Counted from the stretch's first letter, positions 7,677 through 16,882 are shown. The stretch is 64,000 bases of DNA from Spirosoma agri (GCF_010747415.1 NZ_JAAGNZ010000002.1:496001-560000), one strand, 5' to 3'. Notes: generated by a model not told the origin, from the letters alone. Numbers and translations: made by a program.

Positions 7677-8336
7677 TTAAGCGATCGGTTTCCCCAGAGA
7701 AAGTCGTTCGACACCCGCCGAAACAAGCGTTTCCATCTGCTCCTGCGATGCCTCATCGACGACGATCTTAACACCAACCATTTGCGGAACAAGTTGCCGG
7801 AAGGCTAGTGCTTCTTCAAGCGAAAAGTCAGTAGCCAATCGTGGCCCGGTCAAGCGTGCCCCCGTCGAATTTTTGATGAAATCAGCACCAGTGTCGGTAG
7901 CGAGTTTGATCATGGCCCGAAGCTGGTTCGGGTCGAGCAAGGACGATTCCAGAATAACGGTGAAGAATTTTTCCTGTGCATGAACCAGCGCGACTAATTT
8001 AGCCAGTTCAATTTTCAGCCAGACCGACGTGGGGGAGAATAGCGCCGACGTATTCAGAACGACTTCAATCTCGCTGGCTCCGTCACGAAGTGCCCATTCA
8101 AGCTCGGTCTGTTTGGCTTCGGTACGCTGGTAGCCAAACGGATAGCCGATAACCGTCGACAGGATGGCCGGATGCGTATCGCCCAGTTCGCGCCGAAATT
8201 TTTTGACCCAGAAGGGAGCCACGGTCATTCCCACCAACCCAAGTTGAGTCACTTCATCGAGCGCTTCGTATTGCTCATTGAGCGTCACCCCAGGATGCAG
8301 CAACGTTCGTTCGATATAGGGGAAGAGGTGGTTCAT
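7677..8336 (-). CDS. deoC: Deoxyribose-phosphate aldolase
   Basis: The ATG at 8336 (MNHLFPYIERTLLHPGV) is preferred; in-frame sequence extends to 8381 but reads into an intergenic hairpin. The 219-residue protein fits the DeoC family, with 'VIGYPFGYQRTEAKQTELEWALRDGASEIEVVLN', 'KFFTVILESSLL' and 'ADFIKNSTGA', whose lysine is the expected Schiff-base residue. The enzyme splits 2-deoxyribose-5-phosphate into glyceraldehyde-3-phosphate and acetaldehyde in nucleoside salvage. Other deo genes are absent nearby. The segment where the general-acid lysine normally sits reads 'VGVKIVVDEASQ'. Confidence 0.9.
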   Translation of the reverse strand: MNHLFPYIERTLLHPGVTLNEQYEALDEVTQLGLVGMTVAPFWVKKFRRELGDTHPAILSTVIGYPFGYQRTEAKQTELEWALRDGASEIEVVLNTSALFSPTSVWLKIELAKLVALVHAQEKFFTVILESSLLDPNQLRAMIKLATDTGADFIKNSTGARLTGPRLATDFSLEEALAFRQLVPQMVGVKIVVDEASQEQMETLVSAGVERLSLGKPIA

Positions 8337-8343
8337 ATAAAGT

Positions 8344-8413
8344 AAAGAGTGAATGTGTGAAAGAGCGAAACAGGCCTGCACCAGTAATCCGCTCTTTCAT
8401 ACATTCACTCTTT
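8344..8413. repeat. Intergenic hairpin of the GAGTGAAAGAGCG family
   Basis: Arms 8344-8367 and 8390-8413 are complementary at 23 of 24 positions around a 22-nt loop. The sequence is built from AAAGAGTGAATG and GAAAGAGCG words. It lies between the pseudouridine synthase stop and the deoC start and may act as a terminator. Closely similar words form the hairpin between susC and susD (56,081-56,197), so it looks like a dispersed repeat family. Confidence 0.7.
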
Positions 8414-8422
8414 CGCTCTTTT

Positions 8423-10378
8423 CTAGTTATTGAAATACTTCAGCTTCACGACCTCTTTCGGATCGAGGAACCGCCATTTGCCGCGTGGCAGGTCTTTTTT
8501 GGTCAGGCCTGCATAGGTAGTACGGTCAAGCTTGGTCACGTCGTAACCGAGGTGTTCGAAAATACGACGCACGATCCGATTGCGACCCGAGTGAATCTCA
8601 ATGCCAACAACGTGAGCGTCGGGGGTTACGATGCTGAATGCATCCGGTTTGATCGGACCATCTTCCAGCGTTAATCCCTTCTGAATTTCCTCGAAGTGCT
8701 CAGTCGTGATCGGCTTGTTCAGCTCGACCTGATAGATTTTCCGGATATTGTTGGATGGGTGAGTCAGCTTGTCAGCCAGTTCGCCATCGTTTGTCAGCAG
8801 TAGTAGTCCCGTCGTGTTACGGTCCAGGCGACCAACCGGATACATCCGGAAATTACCCGCATCGGCAACCAGTTGCATAACGGTTTTCCGTTCTTCCGGA
8901 TCTTCGGTCGTGGTGATGTAATCTTTGGGCTTGTTCATCAGCACGTACACAAAGCGCTCAGGGTTAAGGATTTTTGTGCCGTACTTAACGGTGTCACCCT
9001 CTTTCACCTTGAAACCCATTTCGGTCACGGTCTTTCCATTGACGGAAATGTCGCCCCGCGCGATGAGTTCATCGGCTTCCCGACGCGAACACACACCCGA
9101 ATTGGCAATGTAGCGGTTCAGGCGAGTCAGGCCATCGGCATCGCGATCGTCGTCAGTCGCCCGTTTGGGACGGTCGCTATCGTCTTTCTGGCGTGGATTG
9201 CCACGTGGTTTCTCATACCGTTCGGCGCGAATCTTCTCCAGGTTGTAGTCTGGCGCTTTTTCGTAACGGCCCGTGCGCCGGTCACCCGACTCTTTCCGTT
9301 GTTCACCCGAAAAACGAGCATTTGGGTCCGGTGCATCACCTTGACGCGAATTGCGCCGGTTATTATCGTCGCTGTCTAAGCGGTTGCGCTCATCGGCTTC
9401 GCGGCTAAAACCACCAACCCGTTTGAACGCAGGCTTGTCTGAATTGCCGAATCTAGAATCGCCGGTACGCTCACGAGGGAATCGGGAATTGTTACCTGTA
9501 TTCCGGTCGCTGCCGCGCGAATCCGGGCGGTCGCTGCGATTACTGTTGAAGCGGGGTTTGTCGTCGCGGTCGTTGCTGCGGGGGAACCGTGGACGCTCCT
9601 CGTTGCGATCCCGGTTGAAGCCACCACCAGCGCGTTCGTCGCGCGGACGGTCGTTGCTGCGGGGGAACCGTGGGCGATCACCGTCAGTACGGTTGTTGGA
9701 ACGACCCGAGTCATTACCAAATCGATTGTTGCCTGATCGGTCTGCGCGTGAGCGATCATCAGATCGGTCGTTGAATTTCCGTTCGGTGCCGAAACGATCG
9801 TTGTTGCGTTCGAAACCGGGTTTGTCGTCGCGGTTGAACCGAGGCCGTTCGCCATCACGGGCAGGACGCGAATCGCCGGAGCGATCCTGACTACGACCGC
9901 GTGGGGCGTCGTTGCGATTGCTACCGAAACGGGGTTTATCGTCGCGGTCGTTGCTGCGGGGGAACCGTGGGCGCTCCTCGTTGCGATCCCGGTTGAATCC
10001 ACCACTAGGGCGCTCATTGTTGCGATCCCGGTTGAAGCTGCTACCAGAGCGTTCATCCCGATCCGTGCGTGGCCGGCGGTCGCCGAAGCTATCAGGGCGT
10101 TTGGTATCGCTATTGTCCCGGCTAGTGGTCGGCCGGTCGTTGCGGTTGCTGTTGAATCGTGGTTTGTCGTCGCGGTTCGAATCGCGGGAGAACCGTGGTT
10201 TGTCGCCGTCGGGGCGGTCATTGGAGCGGCTGAAGCGCGGACGATCATTGTTGTCCCGTGGCTTGTCGCTGCGATTACCTGGGCCAGTTGCCCGGTTGAA
10301 ACGTGGGCCGTCATCGCGACGACCGGAGGAACGAGACTCACCGTCACGGCGGTCGTTCTTATCTGAATCCTGATTCAT
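8423..10378 (-). CDS. 16S/23S rRNA pseudouridine synthase (RsuA/RluB family) with a long disordered N-terminal extension
   Basis: The C-terminal 235 residues are a standard RsuA/RluB enzyme. An S4 RNA-binding domain begins near residue 416 ('LTRLNRYIANSGVCSRREADELI'), followed by the synthase domain with the catalytic-Asp motif 'GRLDRNTTGLLLLTNDGEL' near 513-531 and 'IHSGRNRIVRRIFEHLGYDV'. It would isomerise a specific uridine in rRNA. The preceding 400 or so residues are low-complexity, rich in Arg, Asp, Asn, Ser and Phe, with repeated units such as 'RPRFPRSNDRDDKPRF'. This resembles the RGG-rich arms of RNA-binding proteins. Bacteroidota members often have an extended RluB, but this tail is longer than the enzyme itself. 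The DNA beneath it contains near-identical repeats. Confidence 0.9.
   Translation of the reverse strand: MNQDSDKNDRRDGESRSSGRRDDGPRFNRATGPGNRSDKPRDNNDRPRFSRSNDRPDGDKPRFSRDSNRDDKPRFNSNRNDRPTTSRDNSDTKRPDSFGDRRPRTDRDERSGSSFNRDRNNERPSGGFNRDRNEERPRFPRSNDRDDKPRFGSNRNDAPRGRSQDRSGDSRPARDGERPRFNRDDKPGFERNNDRFGTERKFNDRSDDRSRADRSGNNRFGNDSGRSNNRTDGDRPRFPRSNDRPRDERAGGGFNRDRNEERPRFPRSNDRDDKPRFNSNRSDRPDSRGSDRNTGNNSRFPRERTGDSRFGNSDKPAFKRVGGFSREADERNRLDSDDNNRRNSRQGDAPDPNARFSGEQRKESGDRRTGRYEKAPDYNLEKIRAERYEKPRGNPRQKDDSDRPKRATDDDRDADGLTRLNRYIANSGVCSRREADELIARGDISVNGKTVTEMGFKVKEGDTVKYGTKILNPERFVYVLMNKPKDYITTTEDPEERKTVMQLVADAGNFRMYPVGRLDRNTTGLLLLTNDGELADKLTHPSNNIRKIYQVELNKPITTEHFEEIQKGLTLEDGPIKPDAFSIVTPDAHVVGIEIHSGRNRIVRRIFEHLGYDVTKLDRTTYAGLTKKDLPRGKWRFLDPKEVVKLKYFNN
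9541..10012. repeat. Degenerate coding repeats in the pseudouridine synthase tail
   Basis: A unit of about 50 bp containing CGGTCGTTGCTGCGGGGGAA followed by CCGTGGGCGCTCCTC occurs at roughly 9570, 9650 and 9945, with flanking GATCCCGGTTGAA words also repeated. In frame it encodes the 'GFNRDRNEERPRFPRSNDR' unit. The near-identity at DNA level points to recent duplication or recombination rather than only protein-level selection. Confidence 0.65.
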
Positions 10379-10623
10379 GGAAAAATACAGTAAATCGTAC
10401 TGCTGTGCGTAATTTGTTTGCTGATTATCAGCTTGTTTGCTGAAGCGTAGGTCAAAAGGGATGCAAAGCTACGGCTTTTTTGGGTAAGCCTGCTATTCCC
10501 GTTTTTGTGACAACGCATTTTACGTCAAAAACAATCCATTGGTGCACTTAGTCGTTAAAGGTTTATCATCGGTCTCTGGCGGAGCTACTGACGACTAACC
10601 CTTAACGGCTACTGGCTATCTCT

Positions 10624-12606
10624 ATGTCTCGCCCAACCCTCACTCCTTTATATACTCCCGCCCGACGTGTTAGTGAGCAGTCACTCCTGAAAAAATACAT
10701 GGACTGGCTCTTCATCAAGAAAGGCCTTTACTTCCGCGATTATGATGATCTCTGGGATTGGTCGGTAACGGATCTGGAAGATTTCTGGGAAAGTATCTGG
10801 CAGTTTTTCGGTGTGCAGGCGCATTCGCCTTACCACCAGGTCGTGCTGGAAGGCAATGCCCGCGACATGATCGGTACGGAGTGGTTTCGGGGGGCGACGC
10901 TCAATTATGCCGAGCATATTTTCCGGCATAAAACGGCGCAGCGGCCGGCCATCATGTACGCGTCGGAATTGGGGCCTAATTTGCGGTATCTGTCGTGGGA
11001 AGCACTCGAACATGAGGTCAACGCGGTGGCTACGTACCTGCGCCAGCAAGGCGTGGGCGTGGGCGATCGGGTGGTATCGGTGCTGCCGAACATACCCGAA
11101 GCGGTGGTCGCTTTTCTGGCTACAAACGCCATTGGTGCCATCTGGTCGAGCTGCTCACCCGATTTTGGCACAACCAGTATCGTTGATCGTTTTCAGCAGA
11201 TCGAGCCGAAAATATTGATTGCGGCTGATGGATACAGCTATAATGGTAAACTGATCGATAAGACAGACGCTATCCGCGAGCTGCGTATCAATCTGCCCAC
11301 GTTGCAGCGTGTTATCTGGATTCCGTATCTTAATCGCGATAGTCGGCTCGAACGGGCTACGTCGTGGCAGGATGTAGTCGATACACCTACCCCGGATGAA
11401 CTGACGTTTGAACCGGTGCCGTTTTCGCATCCGATCTGGATTCTCTTTTCGTCAGGTACGACCGGCAAGCCGAAAGCCATTACGCATAGTGTAGGCGGTT
11501 GCTTGCTCGAACACCTCAAAGTGCTGGCTTTGCATCAGGATGTGCACGTTGGCGACCGTTATTTCTGGCAGTCGACTACGGGCTGGATGATGTGGAATTT
11601 TGCGCTGGGGTCTATGCTGGTCGGGGCAACGCTCGTGCTCTATGAAGGGTCTGCCGGGAACCCCGACCTGAGTGTGTTGTGGCATCTGGCCGATGAAGCC
11701 CGGATCACTCATTTTGGGGGCGGTGCTGCCTACTACATGGCCTGTATGCGGGCGGGTCTGAAACCGGCTGACATAGTAAAACTGACTCATCTTCGAACGA
11801 TCGGGTCTACCGGATCGCCCCTGCCGCTAGAAGGATTTCAATGGATTTACAATAACGTTAAATCGGATGTCTGGCTGATCTCGTTCAGCGGTGGTACCGA
11901 CGTTTGTAGTGGCTTTGTGGGTGGTAATCCGCTGCTGCCGGTATACGAAGGCGAAATTCAGTGTCGGCTGTTGGGTTGCAAAGTCGAAGCGTTTGATGCG
12001 GCAGGCAAACCCGTGCGCGGTGAACTGGGGGAGATGGTTATTCTGCAACCCATGCCCTCAATGCCCATTTACTTCTGGAATGACCCCGGTAACGAGCGTT
12101 ATCGCAAAAGCTACTTCGATGAGTATCCGGGTGTATGGCGGCATGGCGACTACATTCGCATTACCGAACGCAATGGTGTCATTATATACGGTCGTTCTGA
12201 CGCGACGCTGAACCGCGATGGGGTACGTATCGGAACGAGTGAAATATACAGCGCAGTCGAGAACCTTCCCGAAATCGTGGACAGTCTGGTTGTCGGTTTG
12301 GAGCAGCCGGGCGGTCGCTACTTTATGCCTTTGTTTGTCGTACTGCGCGAAGGGTTTTCACTGACGGACGAACTCATTGGACGAATAAGGCAGGTTATCC
12401 GAAGTCAGTTCAGTCCTCGTCATGTGCCCGATGCCGTCTATGCCATCAGTGAGGTGCCGTACACAATGAGCGGGAAGAAACTGGAGACACCGGTCAAGAA
12501 AATTCTGGCGGGTGTCGATGCATCGCTGGTTGCCAGTAAAGATACCCTGCGCAACCCGGCATCACTGGATCAATTCACGAACTTTACCGTCGGCAAACAA
12601 AGCTGA
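10624..12606 (+). CDS. aacS: Acetoacetate-CoA ligase (acetoacetyl-CoA synthetase)
   Basis: A 660-residue ANL-superfamily enzyme of the length expected for AacS. The N-terminus 'LFIKKGLYFRDYDDLWDWSV', the P-loop-like 'FSSGTTGKPKAITHS' near residue 275, 'YFWQSTTGWMMWNFALG', and the C-terminal 'YTMSGKKLETPVKKIL' near 615 with the adenylation lysine all fit. It activates acetoacetate to acetoacetyl-CoA with ATP, feeding ketone bodies into lipid or PHB-type metabolism. It stands alone, with divergent and unrelated neighbours. Confidence 0.92.
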   Translation: MSRPTLTPLYTPARRVSEQSLLKKYMDWLFIKKGLYFRDYDDLWDWSVTDLEDFWESIWQFFGVQAHSPYHQVVLEGNARDMIGTEWFRGATLNYAEHIFRHKTAQRPAIMYASELGPNLRYLSWEALEHEVNAVATYLRQQGVGVGDRVVSVLPNIPEAVVAFLATNAIGAIWSSCSPDFGTTSIVDRFQQIEPKILIAADGYSYNGKLIDKTDAIRELRINLPTLQRVIWIPYLNRDSRLERATSWQDVVDTPTPDELTFEPVPFSHPIWILFSSGTTGKPKAITHSVGGCLLEHLKVLALHQDVHVGDRYFWQSTTGWMMWNFALGSMLVGATLVLYEGSAGNPDLSVLWHLADEARITHFGGGAAYYMACMRAGLKPADIVKLTHLRTIGSTGSPLPLEGFQWIYNNVKSDVWLISFSGGTDVCSGFVGGNPLLPVYEGEIQCRLLGCKVEAFDAAGKPVRGELGEMVILQPMPSMPIYFWNDPGNERYRKSYFDEYPGVWRHGDYIRITERNGVIIYGRSDATLNRDGVRIGTSEIYSAVENLPEIVDSLVVGLEQPGGRYFMPLFVVLREGFSLTDELIGRIRQVIRSQFSPRHVPDAVYAISEVPYTMSGKKLETPVKKILAGVDASLVASKDTLRNPASLDQFTNFTVGKQS

Positions 12607-12770
12607 CTTTCTGGCACTAGCGAGTGCTTTTCAAAGCCGTATTCAACACAAATTCAGCCTGTTTTCGACGTTCCCTATATTTTTATCGTATATACATCAT
12701 TATGGCAAACATTTAGCTATATTCGATTCGTTTAGAGATATACACTACGAGTTAACGAGGAGACGAACGA

Positions 12771-14501
12771 ATGGAGTCAGAAGAGCGCTTCAATACTAAT
12801 CCGACGGGGCAAAAAGGCACCCGGTCCGAGATTAAAAATAGTAAGGCAACAGTCCGGCTTCCAATGCTGCTAGGTATAACCCTGGCCGGTGGAATGCTGA
12901 TCGGAGCGACGTTTTTTGGCGGTACAAAAAGCCTAAACAACATCGGGCGGGGCTATACCAAATACCGCGAAATTTTACAGCTTATCGAGAACAATTACGT
13001 CGATACGGTCAATACCGATGAGCTGGTTGATTTTTCGATCACGAAAATGCTCGAAAAGCTCGATCCGCATACGGCCTACATGAATCCTCAGGATGCTGTT
13101 GCGGCCCGGTCGCAGCTGGAAGGCGGTTTCGATGGCATCGGGGTTGAGTTCAATATCTATAAGGATACGGTCTATGTCGTAACGCCATTGGCGGGTGGTC
13201 CTTCCGAAGCAGCTGGCATTCAGAGTGGTGATAAGATCATCAAAGTAGACGAGACGGCTTTGGCGGGCAAGAAAATCGAAAACAGTGCGGTCTTTAAGGC
13301 ACTACGCGGAAAACGGGGTACGCCCGTAAAACTGACCATTCTGCGGAAAAACGACAAAGAGCCTAAAGTATTCACCATCACCCGCGATCGGATTCCAACG
13401 TATTCGGTCGATGCAGCGTACATGGTCGATGGCAAAACGGGGTATATCAAGGTCAATCGGTTCTCCGAAACGACTTACGACGAGTTCAAAACGGCACTGA
13501 CTGCGCTTAAGGCGCAGGGAATGACGCAGCTGTTAATGGATTTGCGCAATAATCCGGGTGGTTATATGGACCGGGCAACGAGCATTGCCGATGAGTTTAT
13601 TGCAGGGAATAAAATGCTGGTCTACACCGACGGTAAAGATAACCGGTATGACCGTCAGACGTTTGCTCGCATTGCCGGACAGTTTGAGGAAGGGCCGCTG
13701 ATCGTGCTGCTCGACGAAGGCAGCGCATCTGCGTCCGAAATTGTGGCCGGTGCCTTGCAGGACCATGACCGCGCCTTGATCGCTGGTCGTCGTTCCTTCG
13801 GGAAGGGTCTGGTGCAAATGCCCGTAACCTTGTCCGACGGCTCTGAACTACGCCTGACCATTTCGCGCTATTACACGCCAAGTGGTCGCAGTATTCAGAA
13901 ACCATACGTACCGGGTCAGGAAGGTGATTACGAAAAAGACCTCGAACAGCGGTCGAAGCGGGGCGAGTATTACATTGCTGATTCGATCAAAAACGATCCG
14001 AAACTGAAATTTAAAACAGACGGTGGTCGCGTTGTCTACGGTGGTGGCGGTATCACACCGGACTATTTCATTCCGCGTGATTCAACCTGGCAGACTAGCT
14101 ATTTGGTGCGTTTGTATGGTAAGAACATCATCCGCGAATTTGCCATGGAATACACCAATGACAATCGGAAGAAACTGGAAAAGATGCCATTCGCTGAGTT
14201 TGACCGGAGTGTGGTGATCAATGACGAGGAACTGGCTAAACTGGTAAAAGACGCGACAGCGGAGGGGATCAAGTTTAACGAGAAAGAATACAATCGCTCG
14301 AAGAATTACATCCGTACGCAGATCAAAGCACTGGTTGCCCGCGCGATTTATCAGAAAAACAATAAGGGCGGTCAGAACAACGAATTCTTCCGCGTGATCG
14401 GCGAGTCGGACGATACGTATCAGAAAGCGCTGAAACTGTTCGACCGGGCTGATAAACTGGAGCACGGTACGTTTACCTACAACGCGCCGGAAAAGAAATA
14501 G
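12771..14501 (+). CDS. S41-family C-terminal processing peptidase (CtpA-like)
   Basis: This 576-residue protein has an N-terminal membrane helix (about residues 30-50, 'PMLLGITLAGGMLIGATFFG'), a PDZ domain around 'GIGVEFNIYKDTVYVVTPLAGG', and the S41 core. The catalytic serine is in 'DEGSASASEIVAGAL' near residue 318 and the lysine in 'RRSFGKGLVQM' near 345. The family trims C-termini of periplasmic proteins. The C-terminal 120 residues are rich in Lys and Glu with no motif I recognise. It is followed by a strong hairpin terminator. Confidence 0.93.
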   Translation: MESEERFNTNPTGQKGTRSEIKNSKATVRLPMLLGITLAGGMLIGATFFGGTKSLNNIGRGYTKYREILQLIENNYVDTVNTDELVDFSITKMLEKLDPHTAYMNPQDAVAARSQLEGGFDGIGVEFNIYKDTVYVVTPLAGGPSEAAGIQSGDKIIKVDETALAGKKIENSAVFKALRGKRGTPVKLTILRKNDKEPKVFTITRDRIPTYSVDAAYMVDGKTGYIKVNRFSETTYDEFKTALTALKAQGMTQLLMDLRNNPGGYMDRATSIADEFIAGNKMLVYTDGKDNRYDRQTFARIAGQFEEGPLIVLLDEGSASASEIVAGALQDHDRALIAGRRSFGKGLVQMPVTLSDGSELRLTISRYYTPSGRSIQKPYVPGQEGDYEKDLEQRSKRGEYYIADSIKNDPKLKFKTDGGRVVYGGGGITPDYFIPRDSTWQTSYLVRLYGKNIIREFAMEYTNDNRKKLEKMPFAEFDRSVVINDEELAKLVKDATAEGIKFNEKEYNRSKNYIRTQIKALVARAIYQKNNKGGQNNEFFRVIGESDDTYQKALKLFDRADKLEHGTFTYNAPEKK

Positions 14502-14520
14502 GAGAGAGTTAATTAAAAGA

Positions 14521-14557
14521 AGAGCCGGGAGAACGTACAACACGTTCTCCCGGCTCT
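14521..14557. terminator. Hairpin terminator between convergent genes
   Basis: A perfect 16-nt stem, AGAGCCGGGAGAACGT (14521-14536) with its complement at 14542-14557, and a 5-nt loop. TTTG follows on the plus strand. It separates the S41 protease gene from the convergent beta-barrel-like gene and can serve both. Confidence 0.8.
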
Positions 14558-14571
14558 TTGTCGTTCAGGAC

Positions 14572-15015
14572 CTACTTCTGCTTCTTGCTGAACTGATAGG
14601 CCAGTCCCAGATAGGTCTGCATAATGCCATATTTGAAATCCTTGCGCGAATAGGGGGCAAGTTCAAACGCAGCCCGGAGATTAGGAATAAACGGAACTTT
14701 GGCGCGAACACCCAAGTGCAGTGAATAGCCTTCCAGAACGTCGCGGTTATCGAGTCCGTTCAGGAAGTTAGCCCGGATGCCGAGCCCGGCGTAGTAATTT
14801 ACCTGATCGCGCCGGACAACGTTGACCATCGGACAAAGCGTGGTGCTCAACGACTCGAACGCGGTGTTGGTCTGAAACCGGGCATCGAGCCAGAAACCGC
14901 GATCGGCGTTGGTGCTTACCGACACGATGGAGTTGAATGGATAATAGGCTACGGAAGCCTGGCCAAAGGCAGCAGCCGTAATGCTAAGCAGGAGTGCGGT
15001 CAATACGTGTTTCAT
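14572..15015 (-). CDS. Small secreted outer-membrane beta-barrel-like protein, function unknown
   Basis: The 147-residue product has a signal peptide (MKHVLTALLLSITAAAFGQ). It then shows alternating short hydrophobic and aromatic strands, such as 'YYAGLGIRANFLNGL', 'GYSLHLGVRAKVPFIPNLRAAFEL' and the terminal 'QTYLGLAYQFSKKQK'. The pattern and aromatic-rich end suggest a small outer-membrane barrel. I do not recognise a specific family. A 39-bp perfect hairpin lies just upstream, between this gene and ffh. Confidence 0.65.
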   Translation of the reverse strand: MKHVLTALLLSITAAAFGQASVAYYPFNSIVSVSTNADRGFWLDARFQTNTAFESLSTTLCPMVNVVRRDQVNYYAGLGIRANFLNGLDNRDVLEGYSLHLGVRAKVPFIPNLRAAFELAPYSRKDFKYGIMQTYLGLAYQFSKKQK

Positions 15016-15094
15016 GGCCGCAAAACAACAACATTCTGGTCATAAACAATGCCAACGGTCTGTAAAACGACTCATTGGCTTTATTGGCAGATTT

Positions 15095-15175
15095 AAAACT
15101 GAATCAGGGACCAGTCTCTGGTATGCCGTATCTCCAAGATACGGCATACCAGAGACTGGTCCCTGATTCAGTTTT
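15095..15175. repeat. 39-bp perfect inverted repeat (hairpin) downstream of ffh
   Basis: Arms 15095-15133 and 15137-15175 are perfectly complementary over 39 nt with only a 3-nt loop (CCA). It begins 12 bases beyond the ffh stop codon and lies 80 bases upstream of the next minus-strand start. The outer ends are AAAAC/GTTTT, so transcripts in either direction end with a short U-run. It may act as the ffh terminator, but its length and perfection go well beyond a normal terminator. Confidence 0.85.
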
Positions 15176-15186
15176 ATCTATTACTT

Positions 15187-16506
15187 CTACTTCATCATCT
15201 TGTTCAGCTTGCCCGATGCCTGCATGGTGTTCATTTTCTTCATCATCTTGCGCATCTCATCGAACTGTTTCAGGAGGTTGTTCACTTGCGTGATGTTGGT
15301 GCCGCTACCAGCCGCGATCCGTTTTTTGCGGCTCCCGTCGATCATGTCTGGCCGTTGCCGTTCCTTGGGTGTCATGGAGCTGATGATGGCTTCAATGGGT
15401 TTGAACGAATCATTGTCGATATCCAGATCTTTGATCATTTTGCCCATTCCCGGAATCATACCGAGCAGATCTTTGACGTTACCCATTTTCTTGATCTGCT
15501 GAAGCTGGCTCAGGAAATCGTCGAAGTCGAACTGGTTCTTGCGCATCTTGGCGTTGATACGTTTCGATTCTTCTTCGTCGAACGCCTGTTGCGCCCGTTC
15601 TACCAGCGAGATAACGTCGCCCATACCCAAAATCCGGCTTGCCATCCGGTCGGGGTAGAACACGTCAAGAGCTTCCATTTTCTCGCCCGTACTGATGAAC
15701 TTGATGGGCTTGTTAACGACCGTTTTGATCGACAACGCGGCACCACCCCGTGCGTCACCGTCGAGTTTGGTTAAGACAACACCATCGAAGTTAAGTCGTT
15801 CGTTAAAGGTTTTGGCCGTGTTCACCGCATCCTGACCCGTCATCGAATCGACAACGAACAGCGTTTCGGTAGGAGCGATGGCGCGTTTGACGGCTTCAAT
15901 CTCCTGCATCATGGCCTCATCTACCGCCAGACGACCGGCCGTATCGACGATTACGATTTTCTTTCCCGTCTTCCGGGCCTGATTGATACCGTTCTGCGCG
16001 ATCTGAACCGCATTTTTATTGTCGGGTTCCGCGTAGACTTCCACGCCAACCTGCTCGCCCAGTACTTTCAACTGATCGATAGCCGCCGGGCGGTAGATGT
16101 CAGCGGCAACCAGCAATACATTCCGTCCCTGCCGTTTGAGGTACGACGCCAGCTTGCCGGAAAACGTCGTTTTGCCAGACCCCTGCAACCCCGCAATTAA
16201 AATAACGGCTGGATCCCCTTTGATGTTGATGCCCTGGGCTTCGCCACCCATGAGCTCGGTCAATTCTTCCTGTACGATCTTGACGAACAGCTGGCCGGGT
16301 TCCACCGAGATCAGTACTTTCCGGTCGAGGGCTTTTTCGCGAATGCGGTCTGTGATGTCTTTCGCAACCTTATAGTTTACATCGGCGTCGGTAAGTGCTC
16401 TACGCACTTCCTTAAGCGTTGCGGCAACGTTGATTTCGGTAATGCGGCCCTGCCCTTTCAGGGTCTTGATAGCCTTATTAAGTTTATCCTGAAGATTCTC
16501 AAACAT
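15187..16506 (-). CDS. ffh: Signal recognition particle protein Ffh (SRP54)
   Basis: A 439-residue Ffh with the N-terminal helical bundle, a GTPase G domain (G1 'GLQGSGKTT' 106-114, G3 'DTAGR' 188-192, G4 'TKLDG' 246-250), and a Met-rich M domain over roughly the last 120 residues, including 'MRKMMKKMNTMQASGKLNKMMK'-type sequence. It binds 4.5S RNA and signal sequences and targets ribosomes to FtsY at the membrane. A minus-strand TATCTTTG (16528-16535) lies 22 bp upstream as a candidate -7 element. Confidence 0.97.
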   Translation of the reverse strand: MFENLQDKLNKAIKTLKGQGRITEINVAATLKEVRRALTDADVNYKVAKDITDRIREKALDRKVLISVEPGQLFVKIVQEELTELMGGEAQGINIKGDPAVILIAGLQGSGKTTFSGKLASYLKRQGRNVLLVAADIYRPAAIDQLKVLGEQVGVEVYAEPDNKNAVQIAQNGINQARKTGKKIVIVDTAGRLAVDEAMMQEIEAVKRAIAPTETLFVVDSMTGQDAVNTAKTFNERLNFDGVVLTKLDGDARGGAALSIKTVVNKPIKFISTGEKMEALDVFYPDRMASRILGMGDVISLVERAQQAFDEEESKRINAKMRKNQFDFDDFLSQLQQIKKMGNVKDLLGMIPGMGKMIKDLDIDNDSFKPIEAIISSMTPKERQRPDMIDGSRKKRIAAGSGTNITQVNNLLKQFDEMRKMMKKMNTMQASGKLNKMMK

Positions 16507-16882
16507 AGTCTATTACAAACGATAGCACAAAGATAACAGTTTCCGCTAGGCATTGATTGCCGAATAGTCATCTGGCTAACTTAAGAAAATACATTTAGCG
16601 GATTAAGTAATCTGCCAATTTAAGGCTTTATAGCGCGAAAATAGGCCCAAAAAGGTGATATTTGTCGTTACTGATTAAAATCTGTTCTCCTTATACTTTT
16701 CTATACAATATAATCTTTGGCATTATAGTTGATATGATGAAAACGTACTAAGTTTATTAGTTTAAAATTTAATGCAAAAATATGAGGCAATTGTACTAAT
16801 CTAGTCGTTATATTTGTGACAGTGTTTCATACGAGCATGAGTTGCCTATACGACGCCAGAGTAACTTTTACTAAACGACCTC
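16507..16882. other. AT-rich intergenic region between ffh and a small secreted-protein gene
   Basis: No ORF of note. It is clearly more AT-rich than the flanks. It holds the candidate ffh -7 element (TATCTTTG on the minus strand, 16528-16535) and a plus-strand TATATTTG at 16809-16816, about 67 bp before the next start. No long inverted repeat was seen. Confidence 0.5.

Noticed and set aside
9541..10012. Possible CRISPR-like array from the regular repeats
   Set aside because: Repeats are imperfect, unevenly spaced, lie within an open reading frame and have no unique spacers or cas genes nearby.
9351..10373. Long ORFs on the plus strand and in another minus frame through the pseudouridine synthase tail
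   Set aside because: They arise from the GC-rich, repeat-built codons of the disordered arm; only the frame continuous with the S4 and synthase domains is supported.
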